From NCBI GenBank assembly GCA_029706075.1, contig JAINUG010000055.1, positions 558,001-622,000 on the forward strand: a stretch of 64,000 bases of DNA, read 5' to 3'. The position numbers and the translations under genes were made by a program. The stretch comes from Aldrovandia affinis. Lineage: Eukaryota > Chordata > Actinopteri > Notacanthiformes > Halosauridae. The notes below the pieces were generated by a model. The model was not told where the DNA came from and did not search any database. It saw only the letters and a program-made list of their open reading frames with translations. This document shows, in pieces, positions 24,425 to 36,709 of this stretch. Numbering within the stretch: the first letter of the stretch is position 1; every line of letters begins with the position of its first letter.

Positions 24425-25312
24425 GTCCTCTAAATGGTAGCTTGGAAATGCCTCTGAAATGACTTGCTAGCTTGCACGAGTCTTGGTCAATCTGGCGTTG
24501 GCCTTCCTCTTTGGACAATCTCCAGTTTCTCATTAAATCCAAGCCTTGAAAAAGGTGATGCTAACAAATGAGCAATACAGTCCTCCTCCATTGTTAGGGC
24601 TTCTGTCACAGCTAGCTAGCTAGCTAACATTAGCTATCAATACTCATAGTGACACTAATGTCAGTTCAAACTGCTTTATCGTTTAAAAAAAAAGGCGTTT
24701 TAGACGTGGTTTACATTGACTCACTCAATAGTGTATATATATATTTTTTCAACTTGGAGTTGGAAAAAAATACAGTGATAATTAATTTGTAAAATACCAA
24801 AAGTCACTCTAGTCTAGCTAGCTATACGGTGCTCAATTGCTGCTACTGTCGAGTGGAGATCTGGAATATTCTTTCGATCTATTCATAGTCAGTGACGTAT
24901 ACCAGGGCCTTCTGGAAGGCTCGGAAGTGGCAGGAATTTATTGAAAAAAGGTCACACCCACTACAAATCAAAATATGATTGGCTAATCCACCTGTCATTC
25001 CATAAATCTGTCCTAATGCACTTGAATGGCAGAGGCCTTCAATCCAGGTACTGAAGGCTGAAGGTGGCACAGTTACTGTAGCTAGATTGTTCTACCCAGA
25101 GATGACCAAAAGAAAAAAGCTGATTGGCCCTCTTTCTTTTCCAAGACAAAATAAATCACGAGATGAGACATATTGATGACAGATATATTGTTTAACATTA
25201 AAGGAATAAAAAATACATTATATTGTGATTTAATGGATTTTACATTTTTCATTTTATTATTTTTTCTTAGGCCTTCAATGAAGGCTTAGAAAGCCTGGAC
25301 GGTTCCCCACTG

Positions 25313-25693
25313 TCGCAAGGATAAATTGTTGGCCCTCTTTTATTTACGCTTTATATAAATAAGTTGGGTACTGGGACACAAAATAGCGCAATCCACTTTT
25401 ATGCTGATGACACAGTAAATTATTCATCAGCTTCCTTGATAGATCAAGTATATAGAAATGTACAATCAGATTTCATGCCCATATAAAATGCCCTTATCGG
25501 TCTCAATCTGGTTTTGAATGCTGAGAAGACCTACATGCTATTTTCCAGAGCAAAGAAGGATGTTCCCTCTGATAATATCATAACTTCTATTAATGGGGTT
25601 CAAATTCAAAGGGTTTCATCTTATAAATATCTAGGAATACGGTGGGATGACAAGTTGTCTTTTAAAACACACACTGACGAATTATCCAATAAT
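25313..25693 (+). pseudogene. LINE ORF2 continued: catalytic YADD and thumb
   Basis: Continuation of the 20190-21517 LINE after the hAT insertion. It encodes LLFTLYINKLG, the reverse-transcriptase box HFYADDTVNYS, LNAEKTYMLFSRAKK and YKYLGIRWDDKLSFKTHTDELSN. Interrupted at about 25694 by a reverse-oriented retroposon tail. A frameshift and stop lie before LNAEKT. Confidence 0.85.
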
Positions 25694-25920
25694 TTTTATT
25701 TATTTTATTTTTATTGCTCCTTTATTTAACCAGGTGAGTCCCGTTGAGATTTACATCTCTTTTACAAGAGAGCCCTGGCCAAGAAGGCAGCAACATAAGC
25801 TTCCGCAATACAATACAATAACAATACAAGAAATACAATACATAGAATAACAATATACAAAAATACAATCTCAATTAAAACAGCTACAGACTTCAGTTTT
25901 TAAAGACTGTTGAAAACTAG
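25694..25920 (-). mobile_element. Reverse-oriented retroposon 3' end nested in the LINE
   Basis: A TTTATTTTATTTTTATTG start (inverse of an A/T-rich tail) is followed by CTCCTTTATTTAACCAGG and GTTGAGATTTACATCTC, the common fish TTTATTTAACCAGGTAAGTC-type terminus in reverse. LINE coding similarity resumes at about 25930 (TTGAAAAGTAGGTTAGGCTTC). The junctions carry similar TCCAA words, possibly a short target duplication. Confidence 0.65.
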
Positions 25921-25929
25921 GTTAGGTTT

Positions 25930-26375
25930 TCCAAAATTGAAAAGTAGGTTAGGCTTCTTTTATAAAAAATACATCTACAATTGCAATGCCTTACAACAGA
26001 CAACATAAGTTGTACAGGCTATGTTTTTATCAGTTATAAACTATGGATATAGTTATTTATTTATCAGGGTTTTCTTACTTTTTAAAAGTTTTTCTGTTAG
26101 GACTGAACTGGGGAAAACAGCGTTTCAGTTTTGTGCACCATACAAGTGGTCTGTTTATCGGTTCTGTGTTTTGTAAATTATCTTACTTTTAGAACATGCC
26201 TTCCTATAACTGCAATTTTTAATCTACATTTTACTCTGTATATGTCTTCTGTCTGTACCCATTTTATATGTTGTTGCTGTAATCAGGGCACATTTGTAAA
26301 AGAGATCTCTGATCTCAATATGGTTTCCCTGAATAAATAAAGGTTAAATAAAAATAAAATAAAATAAATAAAAAG
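25930..26375 (+). pseudogene. LINE C-terminal coding remnant and 3' UTR/tail
   Basis: Third piece of the same LINE. LKSRLGFFYKK, FLSVINYGYS and RTELGKTAFQFCAPYKW are recognisable reverse-transcriptase C-terminal segments with deletions. A 3' UTR follows, ending AATAAATAAAGGTTAAATAAAA and an A/T-rich tail. This gives the true 3' boundary of the LINE, which with its inserts spans 20.2-26.4 kb. Confidence 0.75.
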
Positions 26376-26509
26376 TTATTCTTAAACATATTTTTTACTC
26401 TTTCCAAGAGTGGCTGAAATTCCTATATTTAAATGTACTGTACATGTGAAATGGAAAGAAATGGCGCTCATCAAGAGATAACGTTGCAAAGAACAGCCGT
26501 ACAATTGGT

Positions 26510-26640
26510 TCCGTTTAAATGTCACACAAGCATTGGCCAATAAATCTTTAAATGTTCACACAAACATTGGCCAGTAAATCTTTAAATGTTCACACAAGCG
26601 TCGGCCGGTAAATCTTTAAATGTTCATACAAGCGCCGGGT
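26510..26640. repeat. 34-bp tandem repeat, about 4 copies
   Basis: The unit contains TTTAAATGTTCACACAA followed by CATTGGCCAGTAAATC. Copies diverge toward the right (CGTCGGCCGG, CGCCGGG). Confidence 0.85.
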
Positions 26641-26649
26641 GCATCGGGG

Positions 26650-29000
26650 CCATAAAGAAACAGGATCCATCTTTTACCCGGCAGTAATCAACATGCTCGG
26701 TGCAATCCATAAACCTTTTAAATTCACAAAAGGCAGTTTTTCCTCAGAGTGAGCTCGGGGTTATTTTTGGCGCTCGTGGGCTGTCGTGTGGAGATAAGAC
26801 TGCACATGATAAACTGATAAAGGGAATGTAATTTAGGCCAGGGAAACCATAGCGGAGCAACACAGAGCTAAGCGCAATCTCTGTCTAATATAGTGGAAAA
26901 AACACAGGCATTAACACAGGGGGGATTTGTGGCTTTGCAATTTGTGGATTGTTGCACCGACCCACCCACAACACAACACACACACCATGCAAGGATTTAT
27001 CAGTGTAATCTCCTCAATGCGGCAGGAGCTCCCTCAGAACGACATTACCCTGGTCAGGGTCGCGTTTACAGGGCGAGCCGCGTTGGTGTGTGTAGCCACG
27101 GGCCACGCAAAACACCACAAGTAGCCAAGGAGTATACCACCATCTGGTGTGGTTCATCTTAAAGCTATATATTTTTTGGCTCTGTCCCTCCACATGGGTG
27201 ATTCCTCTTCCTTCCATCATCAAACCAAATCCATATCCACAAACCCAACAAAATACTCTCATACTTCCACCCCTGCAAATAAACGTATTCTACTCAAAAT
27301 ACCCACATACCTAACACATGTACCAAATGAAATACCTTCATAGCAAGTCCCTACATACCAAACAGTGGAGTACTGGTTCACCTTTGCAAAAGGGCATAAC
27401 AAGACAGGGTGTCAATCACTTCAAGGAAGAGGCAATATTCCATATACAATAAGACTGCATATGCTTTATTGGAAGCAGAAGTGCACGTGGTGTATTCCAT
27501 AAGGAGAGAATGAGAGTTGAATGTGGGGTGCAGAGAGAGAGACTGTTCATGGGATTTAGAAGAAGACAAGGTTTTGGTTGAGGATCATTCTGGACCGGGT
27601 CTCTCTGCAGCTAAAACGAACCAAAAAAATTGATCTAAATTCAGTCATCGGAAAAAGGCACAACTCTCTGTAATCTGTGGCTGTGCTGGCTTTGGAGGAG
27701 CTGGAGTGTTGGCAGATTACATTCTTAAACAGGCAGTACTGTCTACGAATCTCTCTGAGAGTCCACATACCATAATTCACATTGGTTTGCGGCCAGCGGC
27801 TAAAAGGATATATTTATTCTTATTCCGTGATGCATCCTGTTAATTAGAGAAATGAATAAACATGTTCAGGGCAGAGGTTGGAGGTTCCCTCTGTATTCAT
27901 ATGCATAAACAAACCAGTAAATAACCGGAAATAGCCCAGAGATTGGTTCATCTTTTTACCATCAATCTCTCACCTTTACTGCAATTCTTTTTTTTTGTGG
28001 GATTTGGAATCATTCATTGTGTCTCTCAAGCCACTTGTGCAACTTGTGTGTTCGGTTGAAACACGCGCACTCCTCAGACGCACTCACCTCAAGCCAGTGC
28101 ACATTTTCAACAGCACAGGCCACGCAAAGGCAACAGGATCCGATCCTGACAATAATACTGATCATTATCATCTAAGCTTATCATTTTGCCTACTACCTAA
28201 GGAGAATCATAGCACTGCGTCTAAGACCGGGCTTCAATACCCTGCTTCTACCACACAACCTGGCAAGCTGCTCCATGCATTGACATCTTTCGGTGTGGAA
28301 AACAATACTTCCTGATATCACTGAATGAAAAAATGTACTAAGCATTCAACCTGAAATATCTTCTGTATTATTCTTATTCCTATTCTTATTATGAGCTGCA
28401 TACTGTATCTGCTAACTGATAACAGGTCTGTTCAATCATAGGCAGGAGCTAAAGCGGCAGTAACCTTAGCAACCCTGACTGACATTAACCCCCTGGGGAG
28501 GGGGGGGGGGCTAACTGTGCACCAGCCCTGGGGACTGCCAGTCATAGTCAGCCAATGACATACTCTAAGGCTTGAACCTGCTTTGTCTAGGCCAGGGGTC
28601 TTCAACCTTCAACCTTTTCTTGCCTTGTGAAATCCCAAAAGCCTTGCAGAAGGAGCCAGAATTTGTTTGTTCTATAAACATTGACTGAATTTGGTGCGGT
28701 GCCATCAAAAAGAGCCAGTAAGCATATTGACGTTGTCAACACAGAGACATATTTTATCTTTTTTTCCCTTGTTCCTCCTTGAAAATGAAATGGTGGCGAT
28801 ATCGCCAGGAGTGGAGCGCTGTATCAAAGCTGTCCATTTAGAAAATGATGAACAGGGCTTGCCAGTGGGGAGTATTCATTTCACAGAGTGGAGCGCTTTA
28901 GCTTCATGTCATGACTGCAGATAAAGTAAATTACTAATGCTGCTGACACAGATAGCCATCAGCCAGATGTGAGATTTATTCAATTTTAATCTTGGTATTT
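26650..29000. other. Non-coding, no gene seen
   Basis: Short open frames only. The block at about 26940-27160 contains CA-rich and CpG-containing DNA without splice context. A CAGGGGTCTTCAACC start at about 28594 hints at another hAT MITE end but no partner end was found. Confidence 0.4.
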
Positions 29001-29009
29001 AGTGAATTA

Positions 29010-29160
29010 TAATCCAAACTGTAATCAGCTTTTCTTTAAGAAAGTAACTGTAATCTGACTATATACTTATAAGGTAACCCTGGGCTGATTACAGTTACTT
29101 CATTTTTGTAATCTGATTACGTAATTCTGATTACATGTTAGCCATTACCACCCAAACCCT
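29010..29160. repeat. TTAC/GTAA interspersed palindromic repeat
   Basis: Repeated GTAATCTGA/CAGTTACTT words occur in both orientations (AAGTAACTGTAATCTGAC against GCTGATTACAGTTACTT). This is a known style of fish foldback repeat; about 150 bp, non-coding. Confidence 0.5.
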
Positions 29161-29483
29161 GTCTGGCCCAGGCCCGTCGCTCCGGACATCAGCTTCTCAG
29201 TGTCATCGCAAAGTTGCTATCTGACATTCCAGCACAAAACTTGCTAGCACAAAACATTATCGCATAACTTTTCACAACATTGCAATAAGGTTGTGGTGGA
29301 CAATGTTGCACTTTCTTAAAAAAAGTTTTATACAAACGTTCCCACCCCATAAACCGCAACTTTCCAGCCATGTTATAAATATCAATCAAAGTGTCAGTGA
29401 CTACTGAACGAGAGGTCTCAATCTCCTCGTGTTTTAATGTGTTTTTGCCTTAGCGAGCATCGGAATTGTTAAGAGTGTTAACT

Positions 29484-29877
29484 ATGGGGCTGGCGGATAG
29501 CGTAGCGGTCTAACGCACCACACTGTGGCTGGTCCGGTGTGGTGTGCGCTGCCTGTCAGGGACGCGGTTCGAAACCCGCATCTCTACCAGACCGGCCCTG
29601 GTCGTCAGCCCGATCGGAGGCGGCGTTTGGCTGTCCGCCTCCGGGGGAAGGGGGAGGGTGAGCCGGCACGAGTCTGTCGAGGAGCAGGAAAAAGACGTCC
29701 ATGGTAGAATTATCCACTAGAAGAGGCGGATAAATTCGGCCCGGAAATAATGTCTCGCCCTGGAGGACGGGCGGCGGACTCGTGGGGGAGGGGGAATTTA
29801 GATAAATAGAGGGTATAATTGGCAACCAAATTGGGAGAAAAACGGGGGAAAAATTTGAAATAAAAAAAGAAATAAAA
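29484..29877 (+). mobile_element. tRNA-derived SINE, family C (forward copy)
   Basis: tRNA-like head GGCGGATAGCGTAGCGGTCTAACGC with B box CGGTTCGAAACCCG, a GC-rich body (CCGCCTCCGGGGG), then ATTGGCAACCAAATTGGGAG and AAAACGGGGGAAAAA. The end is A-rich. The tail matches the inverse tails of the copies at 30187-30533 and 38527-38887. Confidence 0.75.
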
Positions 29878-30186
29878 AGTTAACTATGTCCCAAAATGTA
29901 GCATCTGTGGCTAACTTTTATGTGTCGTTAGCTGGCGTCGAACTGTTAATGCCTCTGACCGAGTAGCTCTCACTCCTGGAGCAGTTGGTAGCCAGACAAA
30001 ATTACCACAGCTGAATCACAGAGGGGGAGGTGTGAACAATCGGTTTCGTGTTCAATCAAATATGTTTTGATAAAAAATGGCAGCAGCATGTTGAACAACC
30101 TTTCCAGGCCTGGGGGGGAAGCCTGCCCCGCAGCCCACAAACATCTATGGATCATCAGAAAGGACATTTTTTAAATAAGAATTTGT

Positions 30187-30533
30187 TTCTGATCTTTTCC
30201 CCATTTGGTAGCCAATTAGACCCTTTCTTTTCGATTTACCCTCCCCCACAAACTTGCCGCCCACCTTCACGGGACAAGCTAATACCTCAAGGCAATGTTC
30301 GCCTCCTCCGAGACAGAACTCGCCCAACTATGTTTACAAGGTTGCACTACCACTCATCGGTGAGCCTGTGCCGGCTCTCCCTCCCCCCTCTCCCTGGGGC
30401 AGACAGCCAAACACCACCCTCAATTGGGGCTCCTGGCCAGGGCCGGACTGGCGCAGCCGGGTTTTGAACCGCGGCTGCAGTCGGCAACTTGTATTCCGGG
30501 CAAATGCTTTGGCCGTTACGCCACCCGAGGCCC
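30187..30533 (-). mobile_element. tRNA-derived SINE, family C (reverse copy 1)
   Basis: On the minus strand: head GGGCCTCGGGTGGCGTAACGG, B box GGTTCAAAACCC, and a body with CCCCAATTGAGGG. The tail read on the plus strand is TTTTCCCCATTTGGTAGCC. It lies only about 310 bp from the forward copy. About 75-80% similar by eye to 38527-38887. Confidence 0.8.
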
Positions 30534-30801
30534 TAAGAAGGACAAGTTTAATTTAATTTGACTTGACAAGCAGTTAATAGTTGAGGACTGCACTTGGCTG
30601 TCTGATCACAATGTGAGGTCAGCTGAACCAGAGGAGGTCGAAGAGGCATGCTGTTTGTTGATAAGCAGAGCGATGTCGGTCCACTTACTTCCAGTAGAGC
30701 TTTGAAATCAGTGACATATGTGACTGCAGGGAATTGCAGTTCCTGTTGCTTCTCCTCCAAACATAAATGCAGCTCAGGAGTAATCTTCAGGGGCCCTGCA
30801 A

Positions 30802-30802
<1 letters not shown>

Positions 30803-30883
<81 letters not shown>

Positions 30884-30910
30884 CGTGTGTGTGTGTTTGT
30901 GTGCGTGTAA
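30803..30910. repeat. (TG)n microsatellite, long
   Basis: About 50 TG units with a few GCGT interruptions near the right end. Confidence 0.95.
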
Positions 30911-32870
30911 TGTGAGAGAGCATTTTTGTTCATTGTGATTATTTGACTTTGTGAAAGTATGTTTATGTGGTGTGTATGTGGTGTGGTTCATGTGGAAGAG
31001 TATTTATAGTGTGGTGTGTCTGGGTGTGCATGTGTGTTTCTGAGTGCATATACATTGAAGTGCATATGAGATTGTGTGATGACAAACTCTGGTATCCTGG
31101 TATCCAGTAGCAATACTGAGGTGATAAACAGTAGTTTTCAACTCAAGTTTCACCTAGGTGACTTTTCAAGCCCATCCTGTGTCCTAAAGCCTAGCATGGC
31201 TTAGTTTAGATTTAAGTCAATTTAGTCCGTTTAAGTCAATAGTTTAGATTCCGTATAACTATGAGACCTGACCTCACATGGTGGCAAATACAGAAAGTGA
31301 CATCATGTGAAACCAATACATGTGTGAACAACAGCTAAACAAACACACATTAAGCCTAAGGGCCTGAGCTGCAGTCTGACCTGCCTAAGTCTTCCAAAAA
31401 GCATCCCCTGTTGAACGGGACAGAAAAAGTTATTCACCTCCAACCCAGAAAACCTCCCCAGTTTTTGTTTTCACTCTCTCGGCAATCAAGCCCTGGGGCC
31501 TAGCCATTTCTATCAGGTAACAGCAATGGACAGTAATTGTGTTTGTTCGCCAGCTTAACAACATAAAATGATCTGGGCCGGCTGTTGTTTGCTTCAGGCA
31601 ACAAGTATTATGTAAAAGAAAAATGGGGGGAAAAGGTACAGACAAGCAAAAAGGATGGAGGGAGGGAGGGGGAGAGTCTGCAAAAGGGAGGGGAAAGTGG
31701 ACTTAGAGAAGGGGAGATGAGTATCTTGGTTTGCCTGCCTCATAATGGCCCAAATTAGCCTCCATCTGTGTCGACCCCTGCCACCAATAATTTCACTTGC
31801 GACACAAGCGAGGTCCGTAATGCTGGACGTTAAGGACCCGTTTATTGCTTGGGCAGCGGATTCTGCTGGACAAACGCAGCACATGCACAGTCGCTACAAG
31901 CTGAGTACAAGCTGAGTACAAGCTGCACCCAGCTCATGTCAATCAGTGTGGCGGCAATGTCTATGGGTGACGTTGGTGATGCTTCGATGAGGGCTTAGCA
32001 ACAAAACTGAAACCAGTAAGGCTGAAAACACCCCACACAATCTTACCCCACGCCACCCACCAATCCAAACACGGTATGAGTGAGCTCATGGAATAATATG
32101 CAAATAAGCAGTCAACATGGATGTTCGGTGATGCTGCACATGCTCAAAGTAGCGTGATAGTCAATGTTTGTGGTTTGTGTTGTTTGACAGCCATTCCTGA
32201 CATGGGCTGTACCGTTATGCATACTTGTTTTCTCGTTAAAGCGCATAGCAAAAATGCTTACAAACTTGTCGATATATCAAGTTAGTCATCTTAATTGAGC
32301 TATTTCTCATATTATTTCTGATAAACATCATGAAAAATATTTAATATCGAAATTGTACCTTAAGTAACAGTGGCAATAATTGTAATAAAATAGCTACAGG
32401 TTAGCTATAACTTGCTAGCTATCATAGCAAGCTAACATTAGCGAATGATACCGATGTCGACAAAAATGCAGCTAATATTAGCTCGCTCAGCTACTGTAAT
32501 TATGTACGTCTATTTCCTGTTTTCTGTTACGGCAAAAGTAATCTGACGCTAGTGATGGCGTCGTCTTATGTGTTCAATACGTAACGTAAAAGTTAAAGTG
32601 TACTGTGCTCTCGCATTCTGCCGGGATGTTCTCGCTAGTATGCTTGGAAGAATGTACTACCGAGTATAGTAGCTTTGCAGAACAAAAGTCTGCATAACGG
32701 AAAACGACCATTGTGTCACAATAGGATGATATAAAAAGTAACCCCCGAAAAAACAAGCCAATCACACAAAAAACATAGCTGTCAGCGCCCCCACCCCCTC
32801 CCTCCCATCCCCAACCCCCCAGTTTCCATCTTGTATGGATAAACCAGAGCTGTATATGTGTGTGTGGTTG
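30911..32870. other. Non-coding, no gene seen
   Basis: AT-rich, with a G-rich purine patch at 31640-31720 and GCTAGCTA-type short repeats near 32400. No supported gene. Confidence 0.4.
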
Positions 32871-32875
32871 TGAAT

Positions 32876-32905
32876 ATGAGTATGTGTGTGTGTGTGTGTG
32901 TGTAG
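32876..32905. repeat. (TG)n microsatellite, short
   Basis: TATGTGTGTG run of about 12 units. Confidence 0.9.
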
Positions 32906-34314
32906 GAGTATACTTTATTGCTGCACTTAGCAACAGCAATCTCTGCAAAAAGATACAATGCAGTATGCATTTTTTTTTTTAACAGACAGATGTGGCGTTA
33001 GTGTTACAGTTACCATCTGTCCGTCCTTCCCTCTTTATTTGTGTGTACATACCACACATTGCATTTCTGCTGCTGTCCTTCATCTATCAATTTTCTATAA
33101 CTGGCAGGCACCCTGAAAGAGCCTGCGGAGAGTGGGAGGTTTTGCTCAAGCCACGCTTTTTGGGGAAAGGAATTTTTAGCGTGACTCAGTGTTTCAGGGT
33201 TTTCCATGACACAACGCAACCAGCGCATACCTACTGTAAATTCAAGAAAAGGCGCACTTCCAGATCGGTATATAACAGACATAGGGGACAAAATCCTATA
33301 CGTGAAAGCAGGCCCGCTAAGCCGCCAATATATTTTTTTCCAAGCTTGTTTTTAACAGGCGGAACAGGCAGAGCGAGCGAAAAATAATAAACTCCCATCT
33401 CTCTTATTCCTCTCCACCTGGGTATAAAAGAGAGAGAGAGGTGTGTTGAGAAGCAGGGGAGAGGGGTGACAGTAGGACATCTCTTCCTGCTTGAAGAAAT
33501 GTTTCAAGAGAAGGAAAGGAGTGAGGGAAAGGGAGAGAGACAGTCGACGTAGAGAAGAGTAATGATATCGATGCCAGGGTATGACAAAGTACATATGGAA
33601 CAGCAGGGCACTTGCTTATCTGAGAGGCAGGCAGAGCGACAGCGAGAAGGAGACAGATTGAGAGAATGATAGACAGAAGAAAGAAGTGGACAAACTACAA
33701 CCCGGGCAAAGGAGGTAAAGACCGCTACTGTGGGGTGGGGTTTAGAGAGAGGGACACCCCGACACCCCCCACGTTAACACGTGGGCAATGAGAGAAACAA
33801 TTTCATAAAAAACAAACTGCCAACTGGATTCTTTCATAAAGCTAGTCACGAATGAAACAGAAAATATGATTATTTAAGCTCAGGAATGACCGCATCTTCC
33901 TGTTTCAACACTCTTTATACAAAAAGAAATGGGAGCCACTGACCTCTGACCCTGGCGTAGCAGCATCCGCACTTTGCAAGCACTTTTCGGAACAGGTGCT
34001 GGCAAGCGCACCCCCTGTGACGCCGCTGGCCCCCCTTCATGCTGTACCCCGGTCGCTGGTCGTAGGACCGCCAGCGATGGGCATGGCACGGCACTCAAAC
34101 ACACACACACGCTTGCGTGCGTGTACACGCTACAGCGCAACAGTGCTTTCCCAGCGGTATATTCCAAAGAGGTGGTCACAAAAACAACAGCCAACAACAG
34201 TCACAGAAGGCAGGTTCGGCTTTAGTCCATTAAATCAGCGCCCGGCGTTAAAAACCGGCACCAGGGGTACAAAAAAAAATAATAGTCCTGCAGGAGGGAG
34301 TGGGGGGGGCCTCT

Positions 34315-34440
34315 TCAGGAGCTCATCTTGAAGTGGCGGAGCTTGAGGAAGGGGGGGCGAGTGAAGTAGGAGTCGTCACCTTTCTTAATCTGTGCTTTTT
34401 CTCCGCTCGTTCTCTGGTCAAATAGCAGGGTAACAGTCTG
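34315..34440 (-). CDS. Weak candidate: alternative terminal coding exon
   Basis: On the minus strand CTCTCCCCTCTCCCCAG precedes 41 open codons and a TGA. The peptide begins QTVTLLFDQRTSG and ends PPFLKLRHFKMSS. It lies inside the 42-kb intron of the RhoGEF-like gene and on the same strand. However, the open frame needs a phase-0 donor, whereas the 48248-48110 exon leaves in phase 1; in that phase translation would stop after seven codons. The acceptor tract is also part of a (GA)n microsatellite, so it may be fortuitous. I do not recognise the peptide. Confidence 0.25.
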   Translation of the reverse strand, partial: QTVTLLFDQRTSGEKAQIKKGDDSYFTRPPFLKLRHFKMSS

Positions 34441-34449
34441 CTGGGGAGA

Positions 34450-34450
34450 G

Positions 34451-34482
<32 letters not shown>
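34450..34482. repeat. (GA)n microsatellite
   Basis: GAGAGA run of about 15 units within a longer purine-rich stretch to 34505. Confidence 0.9.
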
Positions 34483-34485
<3 letters not shown>

Positions 34486-35469
34486 GGGGAGGGGAGAGGG
34501 AGGAGCTGGCAGCTCTGGTTGCTGGCTATTCCAGGATTACTGTCCCCCCCTCCCCTTGTTTTTTCCTCGCCTCTTCCCCCCCTCCCTCTCTTTCTTTCAC
34601 TGTGTATATTTTTCTCATATTTCCTTACACTTCCCTGCCTGCCACGGTCTCGTTAATGTCCTCCACTTCCCATACTTTCTTTTTGTCATTTACAGAAGGC
34701 AGTTTGTTTCTGCTTTGCCAGATGTAAACTCAATAAGTGACGCGCGTACGGAGCCCACTCTGAAACCCAACACTCCAGGCGAGCTTAAATGCCACTCAGA
34801 CCTCGTCACTTCCCCGAGCAAGGGGAAAAACACAACCTTGTGATGTAATTACTGGTACCAAATCTCATCTCAATAACTGTCACACACCCACACAAACACA
34901 CACTTATACAAACACACCCAAATATACACTTTATAAACACACAAACATACAATTGATATACACACACACGCACATAGTTATACAAACATACACACCTACA
35001 AACATACACTCTGTAAACACACACACACACAGACATGCTGGATGGTGCCAGCTCCCTATTAACAAGAAATTTCACTTTTGTGTTGACTGCCCGCATTCAC
35101 AGTTTACTGAGCTGGGCATCTAATATTTTTGTTCATAAATTTGTGACTGATTGAAAGCTGAAGCTGAATTTGTGATTGACTGAAGCTGATCTTTGGGTGA
35201 GGATTGCCTCCAGTTCCGCTCGATTTATTAAATTTTTCTACCATACACAACTGGATTATCAGAACCATGCATTCGATAGAAGCATAGGAGCGTAACAATG
35301 TATTGACCTTTCATTCCAGAGTTTGTCTTTGTTATGATTTATAATGATTTTTTTAAATTGCAGAGATAATTCAATATACATACTCAGCACACACATGCAC
35401 AGAGACACAGACAGAGCCCTGACTCTGGGAGACTGATGCAGAGGTAAATGGCAGGTAAATAAATCAACA

Positions 35470-35705
35470 TGCACGGGGGAGGGGGTGAGTGTGTGTGTGT
35501 GTGTGAGTGTGGCGTGTGCATGTGTATGCGTGTGCTTGTGTTTAAGTACGTGCATGTGTGTGTCATTCTGCACGTGTGTATGCATATGCTAGTGAGTATT
35601 TCAGCTATGTGTGTATTCGTGTGTGTACGTGCATGCATGCATGATTGAATGAGTGCATGTGTGTGTGTGTGTGTGTATGTGTTTGTGGGTGGGAGTGTGT
35701 GTGAG
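35470..35705. repeat. TG-rich low-complexity region
   Basis: Impure TG tracts with CATG and TATG interruptions. The His/Thr open frame on the minus strand is a shadow of the repeat. Confidence 0.85.
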
Positions 35706-36709
35706 CTTGGAAGGGGGAGGGCATGCATTTCCGAGCTGTGACATAATTGAGAGGTAACTGGGAATGTGTTTGAATAAGAATGCCTTAGTATGCCTGAATG
35801 AGAGGCAGATCCCAATCCTGATCCCACATTGCCAAAGAGTTTCGGGCTTTTGCTCGACAACCCCCCCCGCCCAAATTACATAATTGTATTAATTATTATT
35901 CCTCAACCAATGGGGGATGGAACAAAAAACAGAAAAATCTGGTACTAGGGTTGCCAACCCCTGCACCAGCACACACGACTTCGATTCGCAATCCACTGTA
36001 CAAGCTGATCGCCTACCCTAACTCCCTCCCACCGTCTCTTAGCAGTCACCTAAAAGACTAAAGATACCAGCATGCGTTGCACGATCAAACTGTTCTGATA
36101 AAGCCAATTGAAAAATCAGTGTCAATTGCAATTATTTCATGTAGGCTTCCTATGCATTACGTAGCTCGCTCTTTTATGGTGTTATAGTACAGTACATATG
36201 AAACTTGTTGCTATCCCCATTGCCATGCCAGCAAAATTAGGAAATTATGCAGCACAAATAGTTTATTTAATATTGAAACTTGTGGCAAGGGTTCATTATT
36301 TTTTAAATCTTAGTATGATATAAAGCCAGGTTGGATAGTAATTGAGGGAACATTAATGAGCTTCATTCCTAATTTCATTTTCAAATCGGTACATAGGTGG
36401 GTGTGAGCTTCGTCAGAACTGCTATGTAGTATCGAAACTGCAGAAGCAGGGATACAATATCACACAAGTGAAGGTCTAGTAATTCGTTTGGCGTCAATGA
36501 CTTATATTCATGCTTCATAATAAAACCGCGCTTGCCACGGCAACTGCAGGATCTCGAGTTCTCCACACACCTGTAGATAGGCGATTACTCCCGTACTATA
36601 TTACTCGCGAGAGCGTTTATATAGGCCTAGTAGTCATTTTTAGAATATTTGGTATGACATTCCATCACGTATGCACGCCATACGCTATTTACGCTGATTA
36701 GCCTACACC

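Larger units (their letters stand above)
21518..25312 (-). mobile_element. hAT transposon with DUF4371/ZMYM1-type transposase, nested in LINE
   Basis: Element of 3795 bp. The left end is CAGTGGCAAACCGTGA and the inverse of the right end is CAGTGGGGAACCGTCC, a typical CAGTGG hAT terminus. The flanking 8-bp duplication lies inside LINE coding sequence and the LINE frame resumes after it, so both boundaries are exact. The transposase lies on the minus strand (24424-22785, broken). A SINE is inserted within the element at 21717-21940. Confidence 0.9.

Noticed and set aside
30548..30991. 147-codon minus-strand open frame with a His-Thr run
   Set aside because: Created by the (CA)n strand of the microsatellite at 30803-30910.
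33421..33432. TATA box (GGTATAAAAGAG) as a plus-strand core promoter
   Set aside because: It is followed by a GA microsatellite and no open frame or donor, so the match is expected by chance.
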